From positions 1-50,479 of the forward strand of contig JACRCE010000023.1 of NCBI GenBank assembly GCA_016213015.1: a stretch of 50,479 nt of DNA, read 5' to 3'. Shown in pieces: positions 41,131 to 50,213 of this stretch. The DNA comes from Deltaproteobacteria bacterium (lineage in GTDB: Bacteria; Desulfobacterota; GWC2-55-46). Below the pieces are notes generated by a model. The model was not told where the DNA came from and ran no database searches. It saw only the letters and a program-made list of their open reading frames with translations. Position numbers and translations under genes: made by a program. Numbering within the stretch: the stretch's first letter is position 1; each line of letters begins with the position of its first letter.

Positions 41131-42036
41131 ATGATCAAAAAACTCCTTAAAAAAACATTGAACGAAAAACAGAAGCGCTGCGTCAAATCGAAGTACAACG
41201 CGATGCGCGGTTTTGTGATCAACTCTCTCCTGAGCTATAACGCCGACGACCTGAAGGCGGCCATTAAGGAGCTTGGCATACGAGAGACGGACACGGCGCT
41301 TGTCCACTCCAACTCCAACCCTGACAGCGGATTCAAGGGCGCGCCGTCGGACGTCGTCGAGTGTCTGGCCAAGCTGCTCGGCGAAAACGGAAATCTTCTC
41401 ATGGTCTCCATTCCGTTCAGGGGAACGACGTTCGACCATCTGTCCAAAGGGAAGCCCTTTCACAGAGACAGGACGATCTCCATGATGGGACTCATTACCG
41501 AGATATTCAGGAGAAGGCCCGGCGTGCTCAGGAGCCTTCACCCTACCCACCCGGTGCTTGCGTTGGGAAAAGACGGCGTGTGGCTGACGACCGGACATGA
41601 AAGCTGCGCTGCGCCGTGCGGAGCAGGAACGCCGTTTGAAAAATTCCTCCAGCTTGACGGAAAGATACTGTTCTACGACGTGCCGTTCGGCGCGATCACC
41701 TTCTTCCATTACGTCGAGGATGCTGTAAAGGAACTGCTTCCGTTCAACGTCTATCACGACAAGCCGTTCACCGTTAAGGCGTTCGACGAGCGCAAACAGG
41801 AACACGTGGTTACGGTCTATGCCTTCAACCCCGTTGTAACGAGAAACGCTTACGCGGTCGAGGAGGAGATGAAGCAACGGGGGCTTGTCAAATACGGCAA
41901 GGTCGGCAACTCAAGGCTGATACTGGTGAACGCGAAGGACGTGCTGAGGTGCCAGACCGAGATGATAAAGGCCGGGCGCCTCCCTTACGGGGAGACATCG
42001 TCAAGCGCAGGCAAGGGGATAACACAAAATGGATGA
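41131..42036 (+). CDS. AAC(3)-family N-acyltransferase
   Basis: The 301-residue protein fits the aminoglycoside 3-N-acetyltransferase fold: DTALVHSNSNPDSGF, NLLMVSIPFRGTTFD, SLHPTHPVLALGKDG and HESCAAPCGAGTPFEKF. Members in sugar and flagellin glycosylation loci acylate amino sugars, so antibiotic resistance is not the expected role here. It is followed, with an 8-base overlap, by an acyl carrier protein gene, which suggests that an acyl-ACP rather than acetyl-CoA may be its donor. That is an inference. Confidence 0.87.
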   Translation: MIKKLLKKTLNEKQKRCVKSKYNAMRGFVINSLLSYNADDLKAAIKELGIRETDTALVHSNSNPDSGFKGAPSDVVECLAKLLGENGNLLMVSIPFRGTTFDHLSKGKPFHRDRTISMMGLITEIFRRRPGVLRSLHPTHPVLALGKDGVWLTTGHESCAAPCGAGTPFEKFLQLDGKILFYDVPFGAITFFHYVEDAVKELLPFNVYHDKPFTVKAFDERKQEHVVTVYAFNPVVTRNAYAVEEEMKQRGLVKYGKVGNSRLILVNAKDVLRCQTEMIKAGRLPYGETSSSAGKGITQNG

Positions 42037-42280
42037 CAACGAAAAACTGCGCCGATTCATCTTGAGCGAGGTCTGCCCTGAGGCCGGACTAAACGATCTT
42101 TCCGACGACGAGCCGCTTATCAGCTCAGGGCTTGTCGATTCGCTCGGCATCCTCAAGATACTCTCCTTTCTCGACGACGAGTTCAACATAAACATCGCCT
42201 CGGACGAGATAAAGCACGACAACTTCTCCACCGTCGGCACGATCTGCACCCTCATCGAAAAGAACAGAAATGCAGGTTAG
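42029..42280 (+). CDS. Acyl carrier protein
   Basis: The 83-residue acidic protein has the phosphopantetheine site in SGLVDSLGILKIL (Ser of DSL) and the usual four-helix pattern (SFLDDEFNINIASDEI). It overlaps the AAC(3)-like gene upstream and the FemAB-like gene downstream, so the three are probably co-translated and work together in moving an acyl or aminoacyl group. Confidence 0.92.
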   Translation: MDDNEKLRRFILSEVCPEAGLNDLSDDEPLISSGLVDSLGILKILSFLDDEFNINIASDEIKHDNFSTVGTICTLIEKNRNAG

Positions 42281-43376
42281 CGTAATAAGCGACAGGGACG
42301 GCCTTCTATCCGCAGCCGGAGAATGGACGAGCCTTCTTGAAAAAAGCTCCGGCTGCGCCGTATCTCTGACGCCGGAATGGACAGCGGCATGGTGGGACAA
42401 CTTCGGCGCTGATAACAGGATGCATCTGGTGGTTGTCCGCCACGGCGGCGCTCTGGTGGGGGTCGCCCCCATGATGGAGGCCGCGGCGAGTTACCGCGGC
42501 GTCCATATAAGAAAGATCACCATGATGGCAAACGGCCACTCCCCGGTCGTCGAATTTGTCACGGACAGGGCTATGGATGCGGAGGTGCAAAACGCCATCC
42601 TGAGCCACCTTGAAGCCCTGCCCGGGATTGATATGATAGAGTTGCCGCACCTCAACGACAACGGGAGCGCCTGCGCGCCTGTCCTCGACTACATCAAGGA
42701 AAGGGGGCTGCGCTACGGGATAAAGCGCGGACTCGAATCTCCCTATATACCGATAGACACAGATTGGGAGACTTTTTTCAGGAGCAAGCATCAGAAGTTC
42801 AGGAAGGCTATCAGGCACAAGCTCAACAGGGCCGCCAAATGCGGCGGCGTCAGCGTGGCAAAGGCGACGATCATGGGCGCGGCGGACCATGCCGTGGAGG
42901 AGATGTTCAGTATCTCCGGCAAAAGCTGGAAAAAGAAGGCCGGCACAGACCTCTTAAGCGACGGCAACGCGAGCGGGTTCTACAGATCTCTGTGCGACGC
43001 GCTCGGACCAAAGGGCCTCATATCCATATGGCTGCTGAGAAAAGACTCCGTCCCGATAGCGTTCGAGTTCCATATCACGCACAACGGGGTCGTCTATCCG
43101 CTGCGCGCCGACTACGACGAGTCCTATGCGGACATCTCGCCCGGCTCCGTGCTTGAGTACAGTATAGCAAAGAGCCTGTTCGAGGAGGCCCGTGCGCGGG
43201 AATATTACTCATGCGGCCATACCTACATGTACCTGCTCAACTGGTCAAAGCTTACAAGGAAACACGTAACCATCGAGATATTCAGCGGGAATATACGTTC
43301 AACAACGCTCCATATCATCGAATACAAGATCATCCCATGCCTTCGCAGGCTCGGCATGAATAAGGTACTATCATGA
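42270..43376 (+). CDS. GNAT/FemAB-like acyltransferase (Acetyltransf_6 type)
   Basis: The 368-residue protein shares its layout with the gene at 22275: N-terminal LTPEWTAAWWDNFG, central basic stretch HQKFRKAIRHKLNRA and C-terminal IAFEFHITHNGVVYPLRADYD and REYYSCGHTYMYLLNW. It overlaps the acyl carrier protein gene by 11 bases and the radical SAM gene by ATGA. An N-acyl transfer onto an amino sugar is likely, with an acyl-ACP donor possible. Confidence 0.82.
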   Translation: MQVSVISDRDGLLSAAGEWTSLLEKSSGCAVSLTPEWTAAWWDNFGADNRMHLVVVRHGGALVGVAPMMEAAASYRGVHIRKITMMANGHSPVVEFVTDRAMDAEVQNAILSHLEALPGIDMIELPHLNDNGSACAPVLDYIKERGLRYGIKRGLESPYIPIDTDWETFFRSKHQKFRKAIRHKLNRAAKCGGVSVAKATIMGAADHAVEEMFSISGKSWKKKAGTDLLSDGNASGFYRSLCDALGPKGLISIWLLRKDSVPIAFEFHITHNGVVYPLRADYDESYADISPGSVLEYSIAKSLFEEARAREYYSCGHTYMYLLNWSKLTRKHVTIEIFSGNIRSTTLHIIEYKIIPCLRRLGMNKVLS

Positions 43377-44530
43377 TTTTGAAGAGCCCTCGGAGGCTTT
43401 TAAGAGGCCTCCGCGTTATCTCCAAGGACGTCATGGAGATACTCAAGCGCCAGAGCGACTTCCGCTCCGCTACGCCGTCCACATCCACGCTCTTCCTGAC
43501 ATACCGTTGCAACTCAAGGTGTCTTACGTGCGAGATGTGGAAGAGGACGGAGGAAGAGAACAAAAGGGAGATCGGCTTCGATGGGTGGAAGGCTGTGATA
43601 GACAAGCTGGCCGCCGCCGGCATAGCAAACACCGAGATATTCGGCGGCAACGTGCTTCTACGCAAGGACCTTCTTATAAGCGTGCTCCGGTATCTGAAGG
43701 AAAAGGGCTTCTGCATCCATCTGCCTACCAACCAGATAGGCGTTGATGAGCCGGTCGCCAGGGCCATCGTCGATACCGTGCACCGTGTGTATATCTCCAC
43801 TGACGGGACAGGCGAAGACCAGAACAGGATAAGGGGCGTTGAGTCCGCGTTCAAGGCGTCGGGAAGTACTACTTCCATGCTTTTGAAGCTCAGGGGAAAC
43901 AGGCCTGAGCCGCGCCTCATATGCAACACCACCGTCTCAAGCTTTAACGTCGGGATTCTCGAAAACATCTGCGAATACGCCAGGGCGTCGGGTTTTGACG
44001 AGATACATTACGAGTATGCGGGCGAATTCACGCGGGAGCATGTTGACAACTCTATCATTGACGGGCTTAGGCCGACCCCCTACTATATGCGCCAGGGCGA
44101 ATCCATCCTAATAGACCGCTCAACGGCAGCCGGACTCAAAGAGAAACTCAAAAGGATACGCGACAGGTACGGGAGCAAGCATTTCAGGGTGATCACAATA
44201 AATATCGATTCGCTGTCGCCGGAGGACTTGAGCGAGGGGACGATACCGCACAAGGAATGCCGCGTCGAGAGGACGGAGGTCACCGTGGACCCATGCGGCA
44301 ACGTCGTCATCTGCCCGTTCATAAACAATTACATGATGGGAAACCTCGTAAAAGAACAGCTTCAGGCCATCTGGAACAACCCGGCGCACCTCCGGTTCAG
44401 GCAGCTTCAGAACAGCGGCTCACTCATGATGTGCGAGCACTGCATCCTCGGGGTGCAGAGGAACCAGGGGCTGATTGGCTCGTGCCGGAGGCTTTACCTC
44501 AACAGGATTCAACCGGCGCTGGGCCATTAA
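43373..44530 (+). CDS. Radical SAM/SPASM protein, first of two
   Basis: The 385-residue protein has the CxxxCxxC cluster in TYRCNSRCLTCEMWK (about 42-56), a TIM-barrel region with TEIFGGNVLLRKDLL and VYISTDGTGEDQN, and a C-terminal SPASM-type cysteine region (VDPCGNVVICPFINNYMMGN, then CEHCILGVQ). SPASM domains hold auxiliary iron-sulfur clusters and often occur in enzymes that modify peptides or sugars. The second relative at 49089 shares this layout. No precursor peptide gene is seen. The substrate is unknown; a sugar or carrier-bound acyl group fits the context. Confidence 0.88.
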   Translation: MILKSPRRLLRGLRVISKDVMEILKRQSDFRSATPSTSTLFLTYRCNSRCLTCEMWKRTEEENKREIGFDGWKAVIDKLAAAGIANTEIFGGNVLLRKDLLISVLRYLKEKGFCIHLPTNQIGVDEPVARAIVDTVHRVYISTDGTGEDQNRIRGVESAFKASGSTTSMLLKLRGNRPEPRLICNTTVSSFNVGILENICEYARASGFDEIHYEYAGEFTREHVDNSIIDGLRPTPYYMRQGESILIDRSTAAGLKEKLKRIRDRYGSKHFRVITINIDSLSPEDLSEGTIPHKECRVERTEVTVDPCGNVVICPFINNYMMGNLVKEQLQAIWNNPAHLRFRQLQNSGSLMMCEHCILGVQRNQGLIGSCRRLYLNRIQPALGH

Positions 44531-44540
44531 GAAATATCCG

Positions 44541-45257
44541 GTGATAGATAAACTGATGCATATAGCCGCAAGCGCCATCGCCGGGAGAGACGCCCTTGGG
44601 TTCCTGACAAAGGCGGCGAGGAAGGCCCAGCGTCTTGTCGTTTGCCGATCAGCGCGGTCCATCTGGTTTTACAGGACCCTGAAAGACCCCATCAAGCCGG
44701 TTCAGCCGGGGATGGATGTTGAGATGGTCTTTCTTGCGGAGGACAAGAGCGGGCTTATAGCCTGGCTCAAGGAGAACAGCCGGTCGTTCCCATGGATATA
44801 CATTGAAAAGGAAGTGGAATCGGCGTTGGCTAACGGGCACATATTCGGGTGCGTCCGCCGCAACGATGAAATAGCCGGGTATGTGAAAATAGGCATCGGG
44901 CCGACCTACATACACGACTTCGGCAGGACGATACGGTTCCCGGACGGCGTGGCGTTCATATACGATACCTTCGTGGCGCCTGAATACCGGGGCAAGCGTA
45001 TAGGCCTGTATGCGGTCAGCGGGGCGTTGAATCACCTCAAACGGGCCGGGTTCAAAGGGGTATGGTGCCACATCGAGGAGTGGAACTGCGCATCGCTCAA
45101 GACCTTCATGCGCGCCGGGTTTACCGAGGCGTCGAGGATAAGGTTTATGAGGGTGCTGGGCATGCCTTTGTACATAAGAGGCGACGGAAGGCCCATGATG
45201 AAGCTCGAACCTCTCCTTGAAGCACGCGGCAGGGCATCATACAATAGAGGACAGTGA
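44541..45257 (+). CDS. GNAT-family N-acetyltransferase
   Basis: The protein of about 238 residues has a GNAT fold in its second half: HIFGCVRRNDEIAGYVKIG, VAFIYDTFVAPEYRGKRIGL with the acetyl-CoA pyrophosphate loop (Y-R-G-K-R-I-G), and WNCASLKTFMRAGF. The first 80 residues are not recognised. GTG at 44541 is preferred because it lies just after the previous stop; ATG 44556 and an overlapping ATG at 44475 are alternatives. The stop overlaps the next acyl carrier protein region. Confidence 0.82.
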   Translation: MIDKLMHIAASAIAGRDALGFLTKAARKAQRLVVCRSARSIWFYRTLKDPIKPVQPGMDVEMVFLAEDKSGLIAWLKENSRSFPWIYIEKEVESALANGHIFGCVRRNDEIAGYVKIGIGPTYIHDFGRTIRFPDGVAFIYDTFVAPEYRGKRIGLYAVSGALNHLKRAGFKGVWCHIEEWNCASLKTFMRAGFTEASRIRFMRVLGMPLYIRGDGRPMMKLEPLLEARGRASYNRGQ

Positions 45258-45259
45258 AG

Positions 45260-45499
45260 ATGGAAGACAAGATAAAAGACCTTTTCGCAACAATCTTGAA
45301 GATAAAGCCGTCCGAGATTCACGACGATGCAACGCCGGGCGCCCTCTTGAATTGGGACTCGCTGCAACACCTGTTCCTCGTCTCAGGGTTTGAGGAGGAG
45401 TTCGGCATCGAAATAGAACCTGAGGAGGCGGTAGATATGTACAAGGACTTCGGCACATTCAAAAGAACCGTACTCAGCAAATTACAGGGAGGTAACTAG
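45260..45499 (+). CDS. Acyl carrier protein
   Basis: The 79-residue protein contains the phosphopantetheine attachment serine in NWDSLQHLFLV and the acidic helix-II/III residues EEEFGIEIEPEEA. ATG 45260 is chosen; GTG 45254, overlapping the preceding stop as GTGA, is also possible. It is directly followed by KAS III and FkbH genes, the set known from tetronate-type and glycosylation loci. Confidence 0.9.
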   Translation: MEDKIKDLFATILKIKPSEIHDDATPGALLNWDSLQHLFLVSGFEEEFGIEIEPEEAVDMYKDFGTFKRTVLSKLQGGN

Positions 45500-45501
45500 G
45501 C

Positions 45502-46563
45502 ATGGCAAAATCCACGTTCCGGTCAATCAGGATTGCCGGTATAGCCGCCTCTGTTCCTCGCGGACGCATCAACGTCCTGATCGACAATGAATTCGTCCCG
45601 GCTGAGGACAGGGCAAAGATAGCGTCCCTGACCGGCGTCAAGGAATACAGGAAGTCCACGCCCGAGGTCTGCTCATCCGACCTTTGCAAAAAGGCCGCGG
45701 CCTCCCTTATGCGCGAGGCGGACATCGACCCCAAGACCATCGACGCCGTGGTATTCGCCACCATGACGCCGGACTATCGCGTTCCGTCCACGGCCTGCAT
45801 CATCGCCCAGAAGCTCAGTCTTGGCGTGGAGGCCGTTGCTTATGACGTAAACATGGGCTGTTCCGGTTACGTCGTGGGCATGTACAACGCCTGCTCGCTC
45901 ATACGCGGAGCGGGTTTGAAGCGCGTACTGCTCCTTGCCGGCGACACGCAAACCAAGCTGTGCCATCCTAAGGACAAGAACGTCGTGTTCCTGCTCGGCG
46001 ACGGCGGCACGGCAACGCTGCTTGAGGCGGATGACGATGAGGGAGACGCAATCAGGATGGAGCTTAAAACCGACGGCTCAAGGTTTGCGAGCCTGTACGT
46101 CCCGGCCGGGGGCTTTCGCGCGCCGTCAACGGATGCGACCCGCGAATTGAGACAGAGACCGGACGGAGGAGTGCGCTCCGACGAGAACCTGTACATGGAC
46201 GGCATGGAGATATTCAAATTTTCCTCAACCGACGTGGTCAGCACCATACAGGGTTTCATGGACGCCGAGGGCATCAAGCCTGAAGGTACGGACTACCTTA
46301 TACTGCATCAGGCAAACAAATTCATGAACGACAAGATCGCAAGGAAGCTCAAGTTCCCGGCTGAAAAGGTCTTATACAGCATAGGCGTATACGGCAACAC
46401 CGGTTCGGCCTCCATACCGCTCACCATTGTTCATAACAGGGCGCTGTTTGCCGGCAGGAAAGGCGTGAGCGCCGTCATATCCGGGTTCGGCGTGGGCCTT
46501 TCATGGGGAGTCGGGCATATCGTGCTGGATAATATAGTCTGCCCTGCGATAGAAGAATGCTGA
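45502..46563 (+). CDS. 3-oxoacyl-ACP synthase III (KAS III/FabH-like)
   Basis: The 353-residue enzyme carries the KAS III triad: Cys120 (DVNMGCSGYVVG), His269 (YLILHQANKFMND) and Asn299 (VYGNTGSASIPL). It would join an acyl starter to an ACP-bound extender or move an acyl group. It differs from housekeeping FabH by long inserts (PAGGFRAPSTDATRELRQ). The start is preceded by CAGGGAGG. It sits between an acyl carrier protein and an FkbH-like gene and overlaps the latter by 7 bases, so its likely work is in a dedicated acyl-transfer path rather than in fatty acid synthesis. Confidence 0.92.
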   Translation: MAKSTFRSIRIAGIAASVPRGRINVLIDNEFVPAEDRAKIASLTGVKEYRKSTPEVCSSDLCKKAAASLMREADIDPKTIDAVVFATMTPDYRVPSTACIIAQKLSLGVEAVAYDVNMGCSGYVVGMYNACSLIRGAGLKRVLLLAGDTQTKLCHPKDKNVVFLLGDGGTATLLEADDDEGDAIRMELKTDGSRFASLYVPAGGFRAPSTDATRELRQRPDGGVRSDENLYMDGMEIFKFSSTDVVSTIQGFMDAEGIKPEGTDYLILHQANKFMNDKIARKLKFPAEKVLYSIGVYGNTGSASIPLTIVHNRALFAGRKGVSAVISGFGVGLSWGVGHIVLDNIVCPAIEEC

Positions 46564-48350
46564 AAACGCTGGAAGAAATAGCCGCTGAGATTGATACCTA
46601 CCAGTTCAACGACTACCTGCGCCATCTCAATATCGTTGATGAGGCCGCGCTCACCGGTCTGGCCCCGCTTCGCATCGCTGTCTTGAGGAGCTATACCGCC
46701 GAGCTTTTGGAGCCTGTCTTAAAACTCAGGCTCATGGCCGCCGGATACAAGCCTGAAATGTCCTTCGGCGGCTTCGGAGGGTACGCTCAAGAGATACTCG
46801 ACGAACAAAGCGCGTTGTACGCCTTCAAGCCAAACGTCGTGCTCCTCCTCACAAGGCTTGAAGAGCTTATGCCTGATTTTATTGACGGCTTCGGGGATAA
46901 GACCTCAAAGGAATGGGAAGAGGCCGTTGACACAGCGGCAAATACCCTCGCGCAACTCGTGGATACGGCCGGAAAAAGGATGCCGTGCCGGATGATAGTC
47001 CAGAACATGAGCCTTACCGATCCGTACTTCGGCATCCATGACGCTCAACAAGAGAGCGGCCAGAGGTATCTCGTGGACAGATTCAACAAGGCGCTGGCCT
47101 CAAGGCTCGGCTCCATGAAAAACGCCTTTATCTGGGAGTTCGACGGACTCATCAGACGCAAGGGATGGGAGACCTTCCTTGACGCCAAACTGTGGTACAC
47201 GTCGCGAAGCCCGTACAAGCAATCGGCTTATCTCCATATAGGCGCGGACATCGCAACTCATATCCTGAGCGCCTCGGGCCGCGTCAAAAAGTGCATCGTT
47301 CTCGACCTCGACAACACGCTCTGGGGCGGCATCGCCGGAGAGGACGGCATTGACGGCGTAAAGCTCGGACACGACTATCCGGGATCGTGTTACCGCGACT
47401 TTCAGAAGGGGCTTTTGAGGCTTGTAAACCGCGGCCTGATACTTGCCGTGAACAGCAAGAACAACGAACAGGACGCCTTGGAGATCATAGAAAAACATCC
47501 GTACATGACGCTTAGAAAACATCACTTCGCGGCAATGAGGATAAACTGGAACGACAAGGTCTCCAACATGAGAGAGCTGGCATCAGAGATCAACATCGGG
47601 CTTGAGAGCATGATATTCATCGACGACAGCGAGCCTGAATGCGCCCTTGTCGCCGAGAGATGCCCTGAGGTGAGCGTCGTGCATCTGCCGAACAAGCCGT
47701 ACCTCATCCCCGGCGCGCTTAACGCCCTCCCCTACGTCGAAAACATCACCCTGACGGACGAGGACAGAAAAAAGAGCGGGATGTACAAGGCGCAGATCGA
47801 AAGGAAGGAGTTTGAAAGATCCGTCGCAAACCTCGATGATTTTCTTGCCGGGCTTTGCATCGAGGCGACGATAGAGCCTGCAAACGGCTTTTCGATCTCC
47901 CGTATAGCTCAACTTACGCAAAAGACCAACCAGTTAAACCTTACCACGAGAAGATACGCCGAGGCTCAAGTGCAATCCTTCATGGACTCGGCCGACTCAT
48001 GCGTATATTCCGTTGCCTCGAAAGACCGCTTCGGCGACAACGGCATAGTCGGCGTCTTCATACTCAGATTCGCGGGTGACGACTGCCTGATAGACTCTTT
48101 TCTGTTAAGCTGCCGCGTCATCGGACGAAACATCGAATCGGCCATGATGGCGATAATCGCGGCAGAGGCAAGGGCGCGCAAGGCAGAGACTATCACGGGC
48201 GAATACCTGCCGACGCCGAAAAACAAACCCGCGTCCGACATGTACGCCAAACTCGGGTTCAGCAAGATAAACGACACCCATTTCAAGGCGTCCCTCGACG
48301 CTCTGCCCTTTGACTGCCCGCCTTATATAAAACTGACTTGCCGCGCCTAA
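46557..48350 (+). CDS. FkbH-like HAD-IIIC family protein
   Basis: FkbH proteins take the D-3-phosphoglyceryl group of 1,3-bisphosphoglycerate and place a glyceryl group on an acyl carrier protein. The 597-residue protein has an SGNH-like N-terminal part (about 35-235), the HAD motif VLDLDNTLWGGIAGEDG (about 248-264) with LAVNSKNNEQDAL and IFIDDSEPECALV, and a GNAT-like C-terminal part (about 430-597). This three-domain order is the usual one. Together with the preceding ACP and KAS III it forms the set known from tetronate synthesis and from some surface-glycan loci. Whether the loaded group is glycerate or another hydroxy acid is unknown. Confidence 0.92.
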   Translation: MLKTLEEIAAEIDTYQFNDYLRHLNIVDEAALTGLAPLRIAVLRSYTAELLEPVLKLRLMAAGYKPEMSFGGFGGYAQEILDEQSALYAFKPNVVLLLTRLEELMPDFIDGFGDKTSKEWEEAVDTAANTLAQLVDTAGKRMPCRMIVQNMSLTDPYFGIHDAQQESGQRYLVDRFNKALASRLGSMKNAFIWEFDGLIRRKGWETFLDAKLWYTSRSPYKQSAYLHIGADIATHILSASGRVKKCIVLDLDNTLWGGIAGEDGIDGVKLGHDYPGSCYRDFQKGLLRLVNRGLILAVNSKNNEQDALEIIEKHPYMTLRKHHFAAMRINWNDKVSNMRELASEINIGLESMIFIDDSEPECALVAERCPEVSVVHLPNKPYLIPGALNALPYVENITLTDEDRKKSGMYKAQIERKEFERSVANLDDFLAGLCIEATIEPANGFSISRIAQLTQKTNQLNLTTRRYAEAQVQSFMDSADSCVYSVASKDRFGDNGIVGVFILRFAGDDCLIDSFLLSCRVIGRNIESAMMAIIAAEARARKAETITGEYLPTPKNKPASDMYAKLGFSKINDTHFKASLDALPFDCPPYIKLTCRA

Positions 48351-48384
48351 ACATCCTCAACAAACAATCACGGAGGACATACAA

Positions 48385-49089
48385 ATGGCTTCAACCAGCG
48401 TAAACGGCCTCAAATTGTCAAAGGGCGTAACCGCCGTAATACCGGCGAGGAACGAGGAGCCGTCGATCGGCGGCATAATAGAGCGCGCGAAGCCTCACTG
48501 CGACGAGATAGTCGTGGTGGACGGACACTCGAAGGACAAGACGATCGAAGCAGCCAAACAGCACGGCGCGCGGGTGGTATCGGACAATAAAAAGGGCAAG
48601 GGAGACGCCATAAGGGTAGGCGCTCTGGCCGCAAACTACGACATCGTGGTCTTTCTCGACGCGGACGGTTCGCACGATCCGGCCGATATACCGCGCCTTG
48701 TCGAGCCGATAAAACGAGGGACTGCCGACCTTGTCATAGGCTCTCGCGGCAGGGGCGGAAGCGACGAGCTTCACGGCGACATCGAAAAGCTCATGCGCCT
48801 CGTGGGGAGCGACCTGATCCTCATCGGCATAAACATGCGCTGGAAGCAGACCCTCACCGACTCACAGAACGGCTTCAGGGCCATACGCACGGACGTTATA
48901 CGCTCATTGGGTCTGACGGAAAACATCACTACCATAGAGCAGGAGATGACCATGAAGTGTCTAAAGCAAGGGCATCGCGTGGACGAGGTGCCTACGCATG
49001 AATACGCCCGCACCCACGGCACGTCCACGATAAAGCTGAGAAGGGTGTGGTTCAGGTACATATACAGCTTCCTTAAAAACCTCGTCTGA
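48385..49089 (+). CDS. GT2-family glycosyltransferase, dolichol-phosphate-mannose-synthase-like
   Basis: The 234-residue GT-A protein has VTAVIPARNEEPSIGGII, EIVVVDGHSKDKTIE, VVFLDADGSHDPADIP (DxD metal site) and TDSQNGFRAIRTDVI, as in polyprenyl-phosphate sugar synthases. It may make a polyprenyl-phosphate sugar that the GT39-type membrane enzyme beginning at 50210 would use as donor. GGAGG lies 8 bases before the ATG. No membrane helices are seen, as in the soluble type of the family. Confidence 0.92.
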   Translation: MASTSVNGLKLSKGVTAVIPARNEEPSIGGIIERAKPHCDEIVVVDGHSKDKTIEAAKQHGARVVSDNKKGKGDAIRVGALAANYDIVVFLDADGSHDPADIPRLVEPIKRGTADLVIGSRGRGGSDELHGDIEKLMRLVGSDLILIGINMRWKQTLTDSQNGFRAIRTDVIRSLGLTENITTIEQEMTMKCLKQGHRVDEVPTHEYARTHGTSTIKLRRVWFRYIYSFLKNLV

Positions 49090-50213
49090 TGCGGCCATTC
49101 ATTATGAACGCATACATCAACCTTCTCAAAAACATAATATCGTCGAACTTCGGAAGAGCTGCGTTTCCATATAAGCTCACCTTTGCCGTCACCTATCGTT
49201 GCAACTACAGATGCAAGACGTGCAACATCTGGCAAAAGGATACAAAGGATGAGCTTACCCTTGACGAGATAAAGGAGTTCTTCCGCAAATCGAACAAATT
49301 CAACTGGATCGACTTCACCGGCGGCGAGGTGTGGCTGAGAAAGGACTTTACCGAGATAGTCCGCGCCGCCATTCAAAACTGCTCGAACCTTGTCCTCCTT
49401 CACTTCCCCACCAACGGCTACATGACCGATAAGATCGTAAGCGGCGTCAGGGAGATAATGAGGATGCGGCCTCCGAGGCTCGTCATAAGCTGTTCCACGG
49501 ACGGAAACGAGGCGGTAAACGACTTCGTGCGCGGACAAAAGGGCGGATGGTTAAGGCAGATCGAGACATACAAACAACTTCGCGCAATACCCGGGGTCAA
49601 CGTATTCCTCGGCATGACGCTCTCGTCCTACAACGCTGGCGAGTACGCAAAGGCGTATGAGGCCGCGAAAAAGGAGTGCCCGTGGCTCAAACCCACGGAC
49701 TTTCATATAAACATAGCGCACGAGTCCGCGCACTACTACGGCAACGCCGGTGCGGGCATCGTTGACAAGGATATTGCGCGGGTCATCACCGAGGTGGATG
49801 GGTATCGAAAGGCGCGAGGGGCGCCTCTCAATCCATTCGAGATAACGGAGAGGCGCTACCTGAAACACGTCAAAAAATATCTGACGACGGGCGTAACGCC
49901 CATGCGCTGTCAGGCCCTTAGGGCGTCCTGCTTTCTCGACCCTTGCGGCAACGTCTACCCGTGCGCCATGTACAACGCAAAGGCCGGGAATATCAGGGAG
50001 ACCGGCTTGGACCTGTCGGCCATATGGAGCCGCGAGCGCGCCGTAAAACTCCAAAAGGCCATCTGGGAGTACAACTGCCCGCAGTGCTGGACGCCATGCG
50101 AGGCATACCAGAGCATCTTCGCAAACATCCTCGGCAACAGGAACACCACGCTTAAGATGGTCGAGGCGACAAAATCAAAAAAGGACGATAGTCTGGAAAG
50201 GCCAAACCAGTGA
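49089..50213 (+). CDS. Radical SAM/SPASM protein, second of two
   Basis: The 374-residue protein has the CxxxCxxC cluster in TYRCNYRCKTCNIWQK (about 35-50), then WIDFTGGEVWLRKDF, VISCSTDGNEAVNDF and a SPASM-like C-terminus (LDPCGNVYPCAMYNAKAGN, then CPQCWTPCEAY). Layout and motifs mirror the gene at 43373, so the two are likely paralogues with different substrates. The ATG overlaps the previous stop (TGATG); an alternative ATG is at 49104. It overlaps the next gene by GTGA. Confidence 0.88.
   Translation: MRPFIMNAYINLLKNIISSNFGRAAFPYKLTFAVTYRCNYRCKTCNIWQKDTKDELTLDEIKEFFRKSNKFNWIDFTGGEVWLRKDFTEIVRAAIQNCSNLVLLHFPTNGYMTDKIVSGVREIMRMRPPRLVISCSTDGNEAVNDFVRGQKGGWLRQIETYKQLRAIPGVNVFLGMTLSSYNAGEYAKAYEAAKKECPWLKPTDFHINIAHESAHYYGNAGAGIVDKDIARVITEVDGYRKARGAPLNPFEITERRYLKHVKKYLTTGVTPMRCQALRASCFLDPCGNVYPCAMYNAKAGNIRETGLDLSAIWSRERAVKLQKAIWEYNCPQCWTPCEAYQSIFANILGNRNTTLKMVEATKSKKDDSLERPNQ

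Noticed and set aside
40828-41877. Long open frame (349 codons) on the minus strand
   Set aside because: It lies opposite the SDR end and the AAC(3)-like gene, both clear family members, and its composition is that of a shadow frame.
41131-42036. Aminoglycoside resistance gene
   Set aside because: The fold is AAC(3)-like, but the gene is embedded among acyl carrier, acyltransferase and glycan genes without any mobile element, so a glycan role is more likely.
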